Assembly: GCA_017607445.1 (NCBI GenBank)
Contig: JAEVHH010000004.1
Location: 930,001-994,000 of the forward strand
Direction of reading: 5' to 3'
DNA length: 64,000 bases
Source of the DNA: Histoplasma ohiense
Lineage: Eukaryota > Ascomycota > Eurotiomycetes > Onygenales > Ajellomycetaceae
Made by a program: the position numbers and the translations under genes. Positions within the stretch are counted from its first letter, which is position 1. Each line of letters opens with the position of its first letter. This document shows, one piece after another, positions 44,348-56,824 of this stretch. The notes under the pieces are model-generated. The model saw only the letters and a list, made by a program, of their open reading frames with translations, did not search any database and had not been told where the DNA came from.

Positions 44348-45784
44348 ATGGAGTTATAACTTGCTGCGTGTCTCCTGTCAGTTTCCTGCACTGCAACACA
44401 TCTGTTCAGGGTTCCTCCATCTTGGTGGTGGAAAACTCGGCCTGCAAGTGTTCTGGTCAACGAGACAATTTCCGATTGATGACAGTCTACAGCTCTTGTT
44501 ACCATTTAGGGCAGGGCAGGGCTAAACCCTATCTCCGGCGATTTACCCTTCTTATCATTATCGTCCCCTGAGATCTGTCGTCTTCAACGACCAGTGTCAC
44601 TCTACATCATCAAAGAATTCTTTGGGCAAATCCTGCTCCCGGCACTGGCACAGTGCGTGAGTATCTGTTACCTCCTTGGCTGCCTCGTTGAAGGTGTGTA
44701 AGGCCTGTAACCTGATTCGTCTGCAGCAATTTTCTCGCCCAAGGGCGACAAACAACAGGCACCTTTCGCTTCCAACTGGCTGCCACGTCCACCCAGATCG
44801 TCCTGCACCAGGTTTATCAGGCAGGACAAAATGCTTAATGGCCGGTGTGGCTGCAGATCCTCCGATTTGCCTCCAGCTGGTAATTTCCAACAGGCTCTGA
44901 TGGGCCGGGCAGATTCACTGAACCAGCAGCACGGCCTCATCTTCTGGCTGTGCTCCTTTACGACGACTCCAAGTCCCCCTCCCTCTCCTGATTGCTATAT
45001 TTATTCCTTCCCGGTTGTTCTGAACTGATGACCGAACAAGCAGCACTGCCAATCGCGTTTCAAGAGTTCTAGCGCGTAATAGCTCCGCTAAGTTTTAATG
45101 GTGTGATATAGATTTTGCGCTATGCACACTCCTGCTATGATTGATATTGCTTTGACCTGAACAGCTTCTTGAAGAAACCAATTCTTCCACTTTACCGCAC
45201 AGTCAAAGAAATGTAGCAAGCAAGCAACCACGTTTCTTCAACAGTGATTTCGTTGGCAGAAATTCAAAGTAGTCGATTTCAATGTTTCCTTCTGCACTAG
45301 GGTATTCCTGAGCGGAACACGGTCCCAAACATAGTATCACCGTAACACGCTACTAGGGTTATTGCGTTGGCGGTATTGTGTCCTGGGTTCGTTATCAGAG
45401 CAAATTCGGAATGTAATTTAAAAAAAAAAAAAGAAAACTAACTACTCCGTACATAATGGATCCTCTTCCCAAGCCGACTATCTCCAGATATTTACTGCCA
45501 CAATCAGGTCGCCGAATATCACCGCGGCTATCTAGCTCAAATACACCGATGAACTAAAAAGAGACATGCAGAAGATTGAATTTGTGTATATATCCTCTCG
45601 AACAGTCCCTTTTCGCCTGCATGAGAGGCTTTAGTTATGTGATAAGTCTATTCTTGCTCGTATAACACGAAACAAGCCATCTACATCACAGAATCGAAAC
45701 CGCCCATGTAGCAGGTCTCGGAAAACAAAAATCAAGTTCATATGATGGTCTACTTTCCAATTGGAGAAATTGTGATGAGACGGG

Positions 45785-45817
<33 letters not shown>
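45785..45817 (+). repeat. A33 homopolymer
   Basis: An uninterrupted run of 33 A on the + strand with no gene attached. Length as given may be affected by sequencing error. Confidence 0.9.
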
Positions 45818-45819
<2 letters not shown>

Positions 45820-46173
45820 CCAACATTTGAGGCAATTCACCAAGCCGGGATGATTGAAAGGAAAGTAGCTGTTGTCTAGTTCTATATCCATGAAAAGGAA
45901 AGCGGCGACGGAGAAGAGCTGATTGATATACACTCAATGGATGGAATAAATAATTTATCTCCCAATTGCTGATTGCTGCATAAGCGTATGACAGTGTTCC
46001 CGCTCATTCTAGAGAGATCACAAACCTTCTTATTTCTAAACTTAAAGATGCGGGATGATGGTCGAGAGTGAAGGATGGAATGCAGCATGCTTGACAAGAC
46101 AAGAAAAGGGTGGGGGAGGGGGGGGGTAGTTTGTGCTCCAAGCAAATCCGCAGAAAAAAACCAAGCTCGCACA

Positions 46174-46216
46174 ACTCTCTCTCTCTCTCCCTCTCTCTCT
46201 CCCTCTCCCTCTCTCC
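46174..46216 (+). repeat. (CT)n tract with CCT interruptions
   Basis: Forty-three bases of C/T only, mostly CT units. Confidence 0.9.
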
Positions 46217-46638
46217 GGCTCTCGAATAACAAAACTTCAGCCGTTGTAATAGATCCTCCAGATTTCTCCCGAGTAGTAATGCAACCTGCACACATCCAAG
46301 TAAGTATATTACATCACCCACCAACCTCCTCACCTGCTTCGCATTTGAAGCATGTGATGTGTGATATGAAAACACACGGTGCCCAAGAAAGACCCTTCTT
46401 TACATCCATGCACCCATGCGAATACACCGGCGATAAACTGGATTGATGAATGCGTGGATGGATGCAGTTCTATGTGGTTATCAAAACAATACACTGCATA
46501 TACAAAACGTGCATATTTAGGGGTGAGGAGGAGGAGGAGGGTGGCTAGGGATAGAATATAGTTGTGTCGCAAGACAAAACCCACCCACATTCACTTCGTC
46601 AATTCTAGATTTAGGCTGCGAGGTCAAAACCGAGGCAC

Positions 46639-46680
46639 GTATATATATATATAGATATATAGATATATAGATATATTTAT
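46639..46680 (+). repeat. (AT)n/(ATAG)n microsatellite
   Basis: Alternating AT interrupted by four-base ATAG steps, in a region without genes. Confidence 0.9.
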
Positions 46681-47446
46681 TTACTTGTATATATATGTCC
46701 TGTCAAGGGTAGCACATAGGTGCGTTTGTCAGGCATCTGATATTATTATTATTATATTGCTCAATACCCCTTTTATGCAGAAGATGAGGAAGGGGATTAA
46801 TCAAATTGAAATGTAAAAGAAATGCAAAGAAAAGAAGAGCAAAGAAATAATGAATCAAGAGGGAATCAGGGGGGAGAATCCATGAAAATACACGAATTAT
46901 TGTACTCAAGAGAGAGGGAAAGAATAAGAGGGATTGAGAAACATATGCAGAAAAATAGCGACATCAGGAGACCACATCCATATCCATAGATGTAGAAAAC
47001 ACAAGGGTAGACCCCTTAAAAGAACAAGCAATCAGAAATAATGCAGCAGTGGTGAGTGTTAGTGGGCCTTGATCAGAGCGTGAATTGTCCTCCACTGAGT
47101 GGTAAGATAACAGACAAGGTAGATAGTATAGATGTAGATAGATATACTGAGACCGCATCTCAGTTTCCTGACACTTTCCAAATCTCCACTCCATCTCCCA
47201 CCCAACTCATGAGCATGGAATATGCCGTTGTTGTACCAGGAGAGATAGATGGGTGGTTATTTGATGATGATCATTTCGGGAGGAACAGAGCGAATTGTAA
47301 ATCTATTATAAGCAATGGCCCCGACGTATGCTTGTTGGCTAGTCTGCTTATTTGCGTTTCCTTATTGTTCGTCGGTCTGATACCGAGGATTGTGGGTGAT
47401 GCATGCACCGTGGAACTTGTCAAACACGACTGAAGAACTCAGTAGC

Positions 47447-47469
47447 AAAAAAAAAAAAAAAAAAAAAAA
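47447..47469 (+). repeat. A23 homopolymer followed by GAAAAA units
   Basis: Twenty-three A, then GAAAAAGAAAAAG. No gene is nearby on this strand. Confidence 0.9.
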
Positions 47470-48474
47470 GAAAAAGAAAAAGAAACAGATGAATTAAAGG
47501 AAACACAAATCCAACTATTCATATACATACTGAGTATAATCACAGGAAGAAAAAAAGAAAAAGAGAAAAAGAAAAAGCAAAAACATGAGGTCTCCAGTAC
47601 ACACGCTACTCCTAATATGAATTAATTGATTTTGTTCATTTTTCCCCCCTCCTTTTCATCCGTTATCCCATTGTGATAGTGTCGAAGCATGACAAAGATA
47701 TAAAAATAAAAATAGGCCAAAGAAGATCGGCAGAGTAAGTTTGTTGTTGGCGATATATACGTATGATTTGGTGTGTGATATAGCGACGTCAATATGTTCA
47801 GACAGAGAGATAAGCAAGCACGAAGAACAAAAAAATTATACATACAAAAATACTACAAAAAATGTTAAACAAAATTGCAAAAGTAAATAAAAATCGAAAA
47901 TAGAGGGGAAAAAATTTAATAAAAAACATGTGAAAAGAAAAAAAAAACATTAAACAATTAGAATTGGAAGTAGGTATTGTTGGAACCCCCAAAATTCGGG
48001 TCTTTTATCTCGAGTTAAAAAGACCGGGGAGAAAAATAGAAAAGAAATAAGAAAAGAAATCTCGAACAACGGCATGCAAATTAATCTCATCCAATGTGGC
48101 CAGATGGAAAGCAACAAAGGTTGATTAATTAGATTTTGACCAAAAAAAAAAAGTATGTAAATATAAATATATAAAAAAGGGGGAAAATGAGGAAGATCAA
48201 ACGATAAAAGACCCACACTCGTTGAATGGCGGTTGGCGATTTGCGGCTGGCGAGCAGAGAGGGCGTCGGGCTAAGAAAAATTAAGGGAAGCATTAGAGCT
48301 TCTTCTTTTTTTCCTCGACCAATATTGTTTCATAAGTTTTTATGCCGGTATTCGCCATTTTGCTTGCCTATGTTCAATACCCTCTATTTACCTTCTTTTC
48401 TCTTCGTTGGGGTGTTCCTCCGTATATTCCAAAACCGAAAGAAAGCCATGAGATAAATTTAGCATTTAACCTAA

Positions 48475-49715
48475 CTAGGCCTTTCTGGACCGCGTGACGG
48501 GGCCTCCGTTCGAACGCGCTGTGGAGGTCGCTGAGCCATTCTCGAGGTGGGCATAACCATTGCCATTAGCAATGCCATTGGTCTTCTTCGTGGTGCTAGA
48601 AGCAGGTTTCCCGCCAACCGAAGGAATCTCCAGATTGCGCATATCGATGACGGCCTGTTTTCCAGTGTTTCTACGTGGGCGGCCACTTTTGCCTGCTTTC
48701 TTGTATGTCGCGAAGTAGAAGGAGATGAAGAGAAGGAGGTAGGAAGAGAGGATGATTAGGCCGGAGAAAGCGGCGAATTCCTCGCCGGCGCAGTTGCCGG
48801 CGTTGGGCATGTAAGGGAAATAGGTGGAGGTGAAGTAGGTGTAGGAGGCGAAGTACACGAATCCTGATGGATGTATTAGTTTATATATAGCTTTGGTTGA
48901 TTTGTTGGAGTGGAGTGGCGTTGTTAATTATTACTCACCCAAGTCAATGACGAACTGCACGATCTGGAGGATGGTGACCCATTTCTTCCACCAGATGCGG
49001 ATGCCGCGGGCGCTCTGGAAGTAGTACCAGTACATCACGACATGGACCAGGAGGTTCAAGGTGATGGGCACCCAGGAGACTGCTGTGTGGCCGATCAATT
49101 GCGTGTAGCAGAGGAGGGCTGTAGCGCCATGGTGGTAGGTATGGAGGAAGGTGAGAGGCTTCTTCTTGAGGACGAGGAAGACCGTGTCGAGGAGCTCGAG
49201 GTATTTCGTCAAATAGTTCAACTAGAACAGGTGTTAGCGCGCAAACTTTCAAGGTCAATTGAAGAGATATATAAATAAACATGAAATATGAAGAGCGTGT
49301 GCCATACATAGTATAGAACAACCAGGGGTTCTGTCCAGCCCCCGTTGACATTACAAATGGCATAAAAAATGCCATTCCTCCATAGAGTCGACAGCAATTG
49401 TTCAATAAACAGAGCCAGCAAGGTCCCACTGATTAAAGTTAGGTACAGATTGTGTATGAGGAAGATGCCGTTCAACTTCATCGCGGGGCGGTTCCTCATG
49501 ATTTCTCGACCTCCAAACACAATGATGTAGTAGGACGCGAGCGAGATGAGAGTTCCGTTCAACGTCGACATGGGCGTCTGACCTTGGGTGAAGCTGAATT
49601 CTTCCGGTGAAAACCCCGCGGCTGCCGTGTAGGCCTTGGAGAATAGTGGCCATAGCTCAACACCAAAGGGGCGATCGAGGGACGGAATCGGGATGGAGCG
49701 GAGGTCGAACGACAT
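48475..49715 (-). CDS. very-long-chain fatty-acid elongase (ELO/GNS1-SUR4 family)
   Basis: Three exons on the minus strand: 49715-49308, 49221-48939, 48863-48475; 359 residues. The ELO block KKKPLTFLHTYHHGATALLC contains the histidine box HTYHH at 163-167, which is needed for the 3-ketoacyl-CoA synthase (condensing) step at the ER. Splicing restores LYYLNYLTKYLELLDTVFLVL and DLGFVYFASYTYF. Seven hydrophobic segments are visible (for example LISLASYYIIVFGG, LISGTLLALFIEQLL, AFSGLIILSSYLLLFISFYF). The cytosolic tail is Lys/Arg-rich then Ser/Thr-rich, as in Elo2/Elo3. Similarity looks closest to the Fen1/Elo2 side that makes C22-C24 acyl chains for sphingolipids, but I do not assign the paralogue. 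Confidence 0.94.
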
Positions 49716-50167
49716 TTTGCGGAGATGAGTTTATGGTCAGGAAAATGCACGGTGAGTGATTTCGGAGGTAAGGACGTTCCAAGGAGCAAGATTCAGTCAA
49801 TGCATACACGTATACTCGTACACAATAAGATAGCCCAAAAAAAAAAAATTTATCGCGACGTGAGATGATTTTTAAATGGCGGAAATTAATATATAAATGT
49901 ATATAATGGAGTATAGAGTTCGAATCCAAGTGGTGATCCAATCGATATACGGGAGCAGAGGCACACCAAAAAGAAGAAGAGGAAGACGTTAACAAGAATA
50001 AGATGAGAGAAAAAGATGTCGGAAGTCAATGGACAGGATGAAGGAGCGACAAGAAGAGGAAGATGGCGCCGAAGAAAAGTGAGCGACGGAGAGAATCAGC
50101 AGAAAGGCGCGGAGATGAGATAACGCGTGGAGGAAGAATGAGGAGAAATATCGAATAAAGATAGGGA

Positions 50168-50169
50168 TA

Positions 50170-50219
<50 letters not shown>

Positions 50220-50265
50220 TAGATGGAGATGGAGATGGAGATGGAGATAAAAAAAAAAAAAAAAA
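50168..50265 (+). repeat. compound purine microsatellite: (GA)n, (GGAGAT)n, A-run
   Basis: GA repeats to 50218, then four to five GGAGAT units, then an A-run of about 17. On the elongase sense strand this is CT-rich and could be a promoter or 5' untranslated element. Confidence 0.9.
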
Positions 50266-51289
50266 GGAGCAGCGAAAAAATGTATGGTATTGGTTGGTAT
50301 GGTATGGTAAACTAAATTTCCACCAAAGCCGACGAACTGGAAAACTGCGATCTGGGAAGTGTAAGTAACAGTTGCAGTGCACCGAAAGAATAAATTACAG
50401 TTCCTCGATCCGACCAAGCCGGCAAAGGGGCCAATATGCACAGAACATCGGGTCAGAGAGTGGAGATGCGCTGCTTGGCAGGCTCTGGGCAGGCAATTCT
50501 GCGTACCGTATCGACGATACAGCGCTTGTGATGAGTGTGATACGCTGTAATTGGAAAATACAAGAGGAAACGATTGAAATATAAAACAGCCCAGGAAAAA
50601 AATTGGAGCAGACTCAACTAGTGATTGATAACGGACTCCATACTGTGTCGGGATGTTCTTGAGGGGAAAGATATGTTCCAAATGAGTTATTGTAAGGATC
50701 AAGGTTCATGTATAGATTGATAGATAGATACGTATATGGTCAAGGTTCACCAGGCAAAGCTTAAGCGCCGGTTTGCGCACCCAAACCATCCATTGAATGA
50801 ATCTACGGCAGCCCATCTTTGATATTTCTTCATAAAAATTCCTAACCTAGCAGTCCTAGGTACGGAGTATTTAGAACCATGTTCACGCTTTGGGTTTGAA
50901 ATCCATGCCAACGGTGAGATGTCTTCCTCTTGGCATCGCGGAGAAAACCTCAACACAGGAGGTACTAGTAATTCGAAATGGGAACGATTCGGTTCGCCAT
51001 CGCAAAATGGGATAGCCAGCTAACCCATGTGTTATTCTGCTCTCGACATTACATTAGTTACCAGTATTGTATGTATTTCATAATGGATGTGTTGTCTGAG
51101 AAATTTGGCTCCATGACACCAGAGCAAGAGAGATATACATAGTATACAATGCCACAGACTGAGGAGAACGCTGCCACAGGCGAAGAAGTCAACATGTCCA
51201 CAGTCCCCCAGACAGTTTTTTGGTTGTCGCAAACGACCAGCTATACAGACTTACAGACTGTCCCGATATGGGAGTCCAACCACGCTGGG

Positions 51290-51294
51290 CCAAT
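51290..51294 (+). promoter_or_regulatory. CCAAT box upstream of COX6
   Basis: CCAAT on the coding strand, 224 bases before the start. The Hap/CBF complex that binds CCAAT controls respiratory genes in fungi; use of this particular site is inferred. Confidence 0.35.
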
Positions 51295-51517
51295 TGCTGA
51301 CCAAAGCCGTCCGGCCTAAGCCTCTCCGGGACTGCCCACAGCAAACTCCGCCAACCACCACAACCACTTCAACTTTCTTCCCGCTAACATCATCCAACAT
51401 TCCACCTCACCACCATCAACCACCACCACTACCACCACCACGACGCCTCCCACTCCTCTGCAACATACACGTCTCCTATCCTGTCCAATCCAATTCAATT
51501 GGCAAACCCCCGTCCCA

Positions 51518-52424
51518 ATGTCGTCCTCCACCCTCTTCCGCATCGCCTCGCGCACAGCACCAGTCGGCTTCTTCAGAGCTTCCTACTCTGCCCGATCAAG
51601 AGTCGTGGCGCCCATCTTCGCTTCCGCGGCTGCTCCCGCCATTGTCGCCTTTGGGGGAATCCACAGCTTCAGCTCGTCTTCGAAATGCTCCAGCGCAGCT
51701 ATGGGTCATGAGGAGGAGACCTTTGAGGAGTTCTCTGCCAGGTAAGAAGGGTTTTCAACAATAAAACAACCATGTATATGTATATATATATATATGTATA
51801 TTCCTTGGGATCGACTGCAAATGATGAGCCATTTTCATTCATCGTTTAAGAAAATATGCAATATCTATTGTGATTCCATTTGGTGTAGACCCCCACTAAT
51901 TCCTAATTCCAATTGTTCAACAGATATGAGAAGGAATTCGATGCTGTACAGGATGTCTTTGAACTTCAGGTAGTGAAAACTCCCCAGCTCTCTCCTCCCC
52001 GAAATACAATCACCAATTGGTATCCTGGCCCAAAGAATTCAACGCAATGCTAACAAAATCCCCCCTGGGAATCATACAGCGAAACCTTAACAACGCCTTC
52101 GCCTACGATCTCGTACCCTCCGTCAGCGTCATGACCGCCGCCCTCAAGGCTGCCCGCAGAGTCAACGACTTCCCTACCGCCGTAAGAATCTTCGAAGGTT
52201 CGTTTTACTCCGTACTGACGATAAATATCCCAATTCCAATGTTTACGGTTACATTTTTATATCCTCAACAAGTACTAACATAGAATTGGTAAAACACCAC
52301 AGGCATCCGAGCCAAAGTCGAAAACAAAGCCCAATACGAAATGTACCTCCAAGAACTCAAGGGTCTACGAGAGGAACTTGGCGTCACACTCCAGGAGGAA
52401 CTGTACCCCAAGGAGCAGAAATAA
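51518..52424 (+). CDS. cox6: cytochrome c oxidase subunit 6 (subunit Va type), mitochondrial
   Basis: Four exons, 51518-51741, 51924-51969, 52080-52197, 52303-52424; 169 residues, the usual length. The N-terminus is Ser/Arg-rich without acids (MSSSTLFRIASRTAPVGFF), a mitochondrial presequence. The mature part starts near EEETFEEFSARYEKEFDAVQ and continues with the family block RNLNNAFAYDLVPSVSVMTA and RAKVENKAQYEMYLQELK. Cox6 is a nuclear-encoded peripheral subunit on the matrix side of complex IV. Exon 2 is only 46 bases. Intron 1 (182 bases) contains an AT microsatellite at 51773-51801. A CCAAT box lies upstream. Confidence 0.95.
51773..51801 (+). repeat. (TA)n microsatellite in COX6 intron 1
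   Basis: Alternating TA with two G interruptions, wholly inside the intron. Confidence 0.9.
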
Positions 52425-52549
52425 AATCACCACTGTTTCTCTTTCTGCATCTCCCCTCCCTCTTTCCTCCTTTCTGTTCTTGCTTCCGTTTCGAGAAGTT
52501 CAATAGCATTCCCCTACCCCCTCTCCTCTCGCTGCTCTATCTCTGCTAT

Positions 52550-52570
52550 CTCTCTCTCTCTCTCTCTCTT
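52550..52570 (+). repeat. (CT)n microsatellite in the COX6 3' region
   Basis: About ten CT units, 125 bases after the COX6 stop codon. Confidence 0.9.
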
Positions 52571-53131
52571 CCCCTTCGTCTCTTCCATATGTACTACCTC
52601 CATACAACCCAGTCGCGTCCTCACTCCCTCTTTTCCGCCTCGGCTAGACAACGCGCACATTTCCAGCGGTGAATTGCAAACCGGAGACTGTGGCTACCAT
52701 TGTTTCAATATATACAACCCATCCAACCGAAACACAAAACAGCACCAAAAGCGAATAGAAAAGAAAGAAGTAGTAGAAAGGAAGAAGTTGGAAAAGCGCA
52801 TTGTGGGAAGTGTGTACGTAGTTTACCTAGAGATGGAACCTGTTTCCGATTTCTGAGAGCGGTGACGAGGGGTTTAGTTGGCAAGAGGAATGAAAAAGGA
52901 GAGCGCAACGAAAAGAAGCAGAACAGAAAAAAAGAAAGGAAGGGGTGGGGGAACGGAAAAAACCTGCATATATGTGTAACCATATGAATCCATAACCATA
53001 AAACAAAAGAATTGGGAAGGGGGGGCGGGTTGGATGACGGGTTGGATGAACGGGTCTTGTTTTTATATAAGTTTCTTTTTCAGTTACTTTATTTACTCTT
53101 ACTCCATTTTCATCTCAACCTTGCTATGTAT

Positions 53132-53133
<2 letters not shown>

Positions 53134-53168
<35 letters not shown>
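53134..53168 (+). repeat. (TC)n microsatellite, about 17 units
   Basis: Uninterrupted TC run followed by TATATATG. Confidence 0.95.
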
Positions 53169-53174
<6 letters not shown>

Positions 53175-53255
53175 GTATATTTTTATCTTATCGCTGTAAT
53201 GGAAGATACATTCATTTACACATAATATATCATTACTGGAATAAACTTCCCAATG

Positions 53256-53277
53256 AAAAAAAAAAAAAAAAAAAAAA
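53256..53277 (+). repeat. A22 homopolymer
   Basis: Run of 22 A on the + strand in the convergent spacer. Confidence 0.9.
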
Positions 53278-53880
53278 GGAATCGTAATCCGCAAACTAAT
53301 CCGCAAAGTTTGTAAAACTTAAATCTTTTTCAAACGCCCCTATGATTTTATTTTTTTTTTATACTCTAATGGTTGAAAATGAAGAAAATGAAAGCGAAAA
53401 AAAAAAAAAGGGAAAAAGGGACAACAAAATATGAAACCTAACGTGGTAATAAGTAATAATAATTTTTACGTTTGAGGATAAGAGTACAAAGTCGGAAACT
53501 TCGTTGGGTTGGAGGGGGAAAGGTACAATTTTTAAAAAAAATTACACATGTATACTGTTATAATATTAGTGAAAAGATGTCACAGCCAAAGAAAGTGTAT
53601 AATAGCTGTAACCGGAAAGATGGGATGGGATGAGGTGGTAAACAGTATGTATGCAAGAACTCGGGGAACTAGGCAATGAGGTTAGGAAACGAGGAGAGAT
53701 AAGACAGGCGGACAGGAAATGAGGAGGCATCGGAACCCCGTACTTTTATCCCCGTCATTTTCTTTTCTTCCTCTTTCTCTTCTCCCGGCACATACCCTCT
53801 TGGATGTCCGTTTATATATAATGTAGATCGCCCCACCACACTGGCTTCGTTTTGATAGTAGTGAGAGATCAAGAAACCCT

Positions 53881-56824
53881 TCATTCCCACAGCGGCGGAT
53901 GGATATACTCCGCCGCCCGATCCATCAGATTCGGTAGCGACCACTCCCCACTCGTCGTGCTCTCCGGGGTATATGGCTGGAGTGACTCGGTCTTCGTCGT
54001 ATGGGCGACAGCCGCAGCAGAACACCCGATTGACGACGAGGGGAATCCGCCGTTGACAGGAGGAGGAGAGGCGGAGGACGGGGTGGATAAGGCGGTGGAA
54101 CCGGCGCTGCCATTGCCAATGCCAACACCGCCTTGGACGACCATATGCAGCGGCACCGATGACGAGGCTTTTTTGTGCTGAAGCTGCATGCTGAAGACTG
54201 CATTGAGCCTTTGTAAGGCACGCAGCGATTTGATTAGGGGCTTTGCCCACTGGGTCTGTGTGTCGGCTGCGACGGAGATGGGGACAGGGGCAGTGGAGGC
54301 GATTGAGACGGACACTGGGTCATAGCTTGGGGTGGATATGTTTGTGATGCCATTGATCATGCCGGATTGCTCTACTTTGACAGGGCGGTATGCCTGTCCC
54401 GGGGAGGGGATGCCGGCGGAACCGGCTGTGCTTGGGGCGGGGTTGGTGGGGGGACTGGCATTCAGACCACCCTCAGACGTTGCACGTTCTGCTATGACTG
54501 ATTCTAGCCGGCGGAGCAGTTGTAGAATATGAGCGTCGTTTTTGGATTCTCCGATTACGGCGAGGAGGAAGGCGGAGCTGATTGCTCGTTGAAGGCCGAT
54601 CCACGTTCGCCCTGCCTGGGAGTTGAAGGAGTACAACTCTGTGTAGGCCTCGATGGTGCGGGCGAGGGCGGCGATGCAATCCTTGCGCATGGTTACCCAG
54701 GAAGGGTCCTTGGATTCAGAGTTCTTCAATGAGGGTCGACAGAGTTCTGACGTCACGTATGATGAATGTAGTTTCAATGCCAATCTTTCGATATGGTCAA
54801 AGGGGGTGAGGCAGTGCGCCGGATCGCGAAGATGTGGGGCTGCATCTGACATGATATTTTGAAGTTCGTCCCTGTAAGCCTGGATGACGGGAATGCCCAT
54901 TTGTGAGTGCGGTGATAGCATACGGCCCTTAAGAATTTCCAGGGTGAGTGAGATTATGCGGCTGAGCGTTTCGAAGTATAGGCGATGCCCTGGTTGAGAG
55001 GTCACATGGTAGGGTATATCAGGTTGGCTAAACGCCATTGTGGATGGTCTGTCATACGACAGGGAGAAGTGGCTATCTTGCCATGCCATCGACCACCTGT
55101 GCAAGTAAGTAAACAGTACGTCTCAACGACCCACAACGTGACCAAAGGGAATGGAGAATTCTTACCAGATTCTTCGCCGAATGTATCTTTCAGCAGTTGG
55201 AAACCTGTTTGATTCTACATGTAAACCCAAAGCAAGACCCATTCTTAGAGTCATACCTGTAAGAAGGATATTAGGATCGTTTCACACTCTCAAGCAAATC
55301 GAAATGAAATCATGGCCGTAGGACGTCACACCCACCTAGCAAAACGTATGATACACCGGGATTCATATTGTAGGAAAGAACGTTGCCAATAATAAGCAAT
55401 GTTTGTATAGCTTCCAGCGTCGGCTGGGATAAGAAATTCGTCATTCGTAGAAATTGATACGAACAGCATACTAAACATGTATTAGATCCTACTGTTTAAG
55501 GGAAAAAGAAAGAAGGAAAAGTCAAGAACTATGAGAGGGAGGGGATATTCAGTAGAAGAGCGTACCGTAAACCTGGGAGGTCAACTCCCTCTCCTTGCTA
55601 GGGAGATCGGATGATTGACATCCTGCAGCCAGTGCAGCAAACAGCAATCCAACAAAAGCGAGGCTCATCCCATAAGGCCTGTCCGTTACCTCGCTAGATT
55701 CTGGCTGAAGACCACCCCATAACGCTCGATTTTGAAGGAGGGTGCTCAAATTCTTTTGAAACTCTTCGATGTCCGGAATGACCGGATAAATGGTGGCGCT
55801 AATATCACAATAACGTCCAATGAACCTAACATAGGAGAACCCAACAGAACCACACAGTTAGGAAAAAGAGTTGCCGGAAGAACAGAGAGGAGAGCGTTGC
55901 TAAAAGAGAGAAAAGAAAACAAAAACAAGGAGGATTGGTAGTGGGGGAAACATACATCTTGCACTGGTCATCGTCTGGTAAAACCGCGCAGACGGCACCC
56001 AGGTCAAATGTAGATGTATCAGTCGACCAGAGATCTACGAACGGATATGTAGCTGACTCATTATCGAGCCCCAGCTTTGGAAGAATGCCGCCTTCAAGCA
56101 ACGCCTGGGAAGCCTCTTGCGAAGAGCCCGATCGACCAAGTAGATATGCCAAGACGGATCTCGAGCCCAGATGCACGGTCCCATTCCCAAGCTCATTCGA
56201 CGCATGGATTCCTTCGCGGTCAGGAAAGTTATCCCCCGAACGACCAGCTGAACTAGCACTTGGTATCGTCGATGGGACAGCCTGACCCGATTCCGTCTGC
56301 TCGAGACCCATTCGAAGCGCGGAGATCATATTTTCCATTTCCTTCAACTTGGCACACACCGTATCCCATTCCTCCTTTGGAATCATCACTTTGCCCGTCG
56401 CGCCGGGAGCACCAATTTGCAGATCTGTTGGACTGATCCGGGGGCTCCCGGCCGGTCCTCCGTTGCAGGTTGCGGATGATGTTACAACAACTGGGGCGAA
56501 TGCATGGGCTGTTGCAATCTGCCGCTTCTTCGAGGGCCGTTCGTATGAGCATAGATCTGCATGGTCTCGCTTGACGCAGCCGTCACAGGGCAGGTTGCGG
56601 TCGCATTTGACCTTTCGGGTGTGACAGGGGTAGCAGGCTTTAGGTTCGCGTGCCTTGCGCTTCGTGCGGATAATCGCATCCACCTGTGCCTGGGGAAGCT
56701 CAGAGATGGGGTTCGAGAAGGAGGGAATCGGGGAGGGCGCCACGGCACGAGTATTAAGTTGTAGAGACATCACAGAGTCAGCTGGAAGAGTTTTATCGTT
56801 GAGGAGCAAACACATTGGACCCAT
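53881..56824 (-). CDS. Zn2Cys6 transcription factor with fungal-specific transcription-factor domain
   Basis: Five exons on the minus strand: 56824-55956, 55825-55566, 55470-55336, 55256-55166, 55096-53881; 856 residues. The binuclear zinc cluster reads ACYPCHTRKVKCDRNLPC plus the following residues, with Cys64, 67, 74, 80, 83 and 92 (C-x2-C-x6-C-x5-C-x2-C-x8-C), followed by a basic segment. The middle homology (fungal_trans) domain begins around GSRSVLAYLLG and includes GMTLRMGLALGLHVE and the block RRRIWWSMAWQDSHFSLSYDRPS rebuilt across the last intron. The C-terminal 200 residues are Ser/Pro/Gly-rich, probably an activation region. It binds DNA in the nucleus at CGG-type half-sites. It lies just downstream, on the same strand, of a drug-exporter-like MFS gene. 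The second Met (residue 4) or Met19 could also start. Confidence 0.93.

Larger units (their letters stand above)
43095..48474. other. 5.4-kb gene-poor, microsatellite-rich region
   Basis: No coding region can be supported. It holds A33 at 45785-45817, a CT tract at 46174-46216, an AT/GATA run at 46639-46680, A23 at 47447-47469 followed by GAAAAA repeats, and a 9-base dyad at 44324-44347. The right third (47400-48480) is strongly A-rich on the + strand and probably holds the elongase 3' region. Confidence 0.6.
49716..51517. promoter_or_regulatory. 1.8-kb divergent spacer between the elongase and COX6 genes
   Basis: It carries both promoters. On the + strand 50168-50265 is purine-only, so the elongase sense strand has a long pyrimidine tract about 450-550 bases upstream of its start. 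A CCAAT box lies at 51290-51294 on the COX6 side. No gene is supported. Confidence 0.55.
52425..53880. other. 1.5-kb convergent spacer with several simple repeats
   Basis: Between the COX6 stop and the transcription-factor stop. It holds CT tracts at 52550-52570 and 53134-53168 and A22 at 53256-53277. Apparent frames here are low-complexity by-products of the repeats. No gene. Confidence 0.6.

Noticed and set aside
49914..49930. B-box-like GAGTTCGAATCC
   Set aside because: The flanking bases do not form a T-stem and no other tRNA arm is present.
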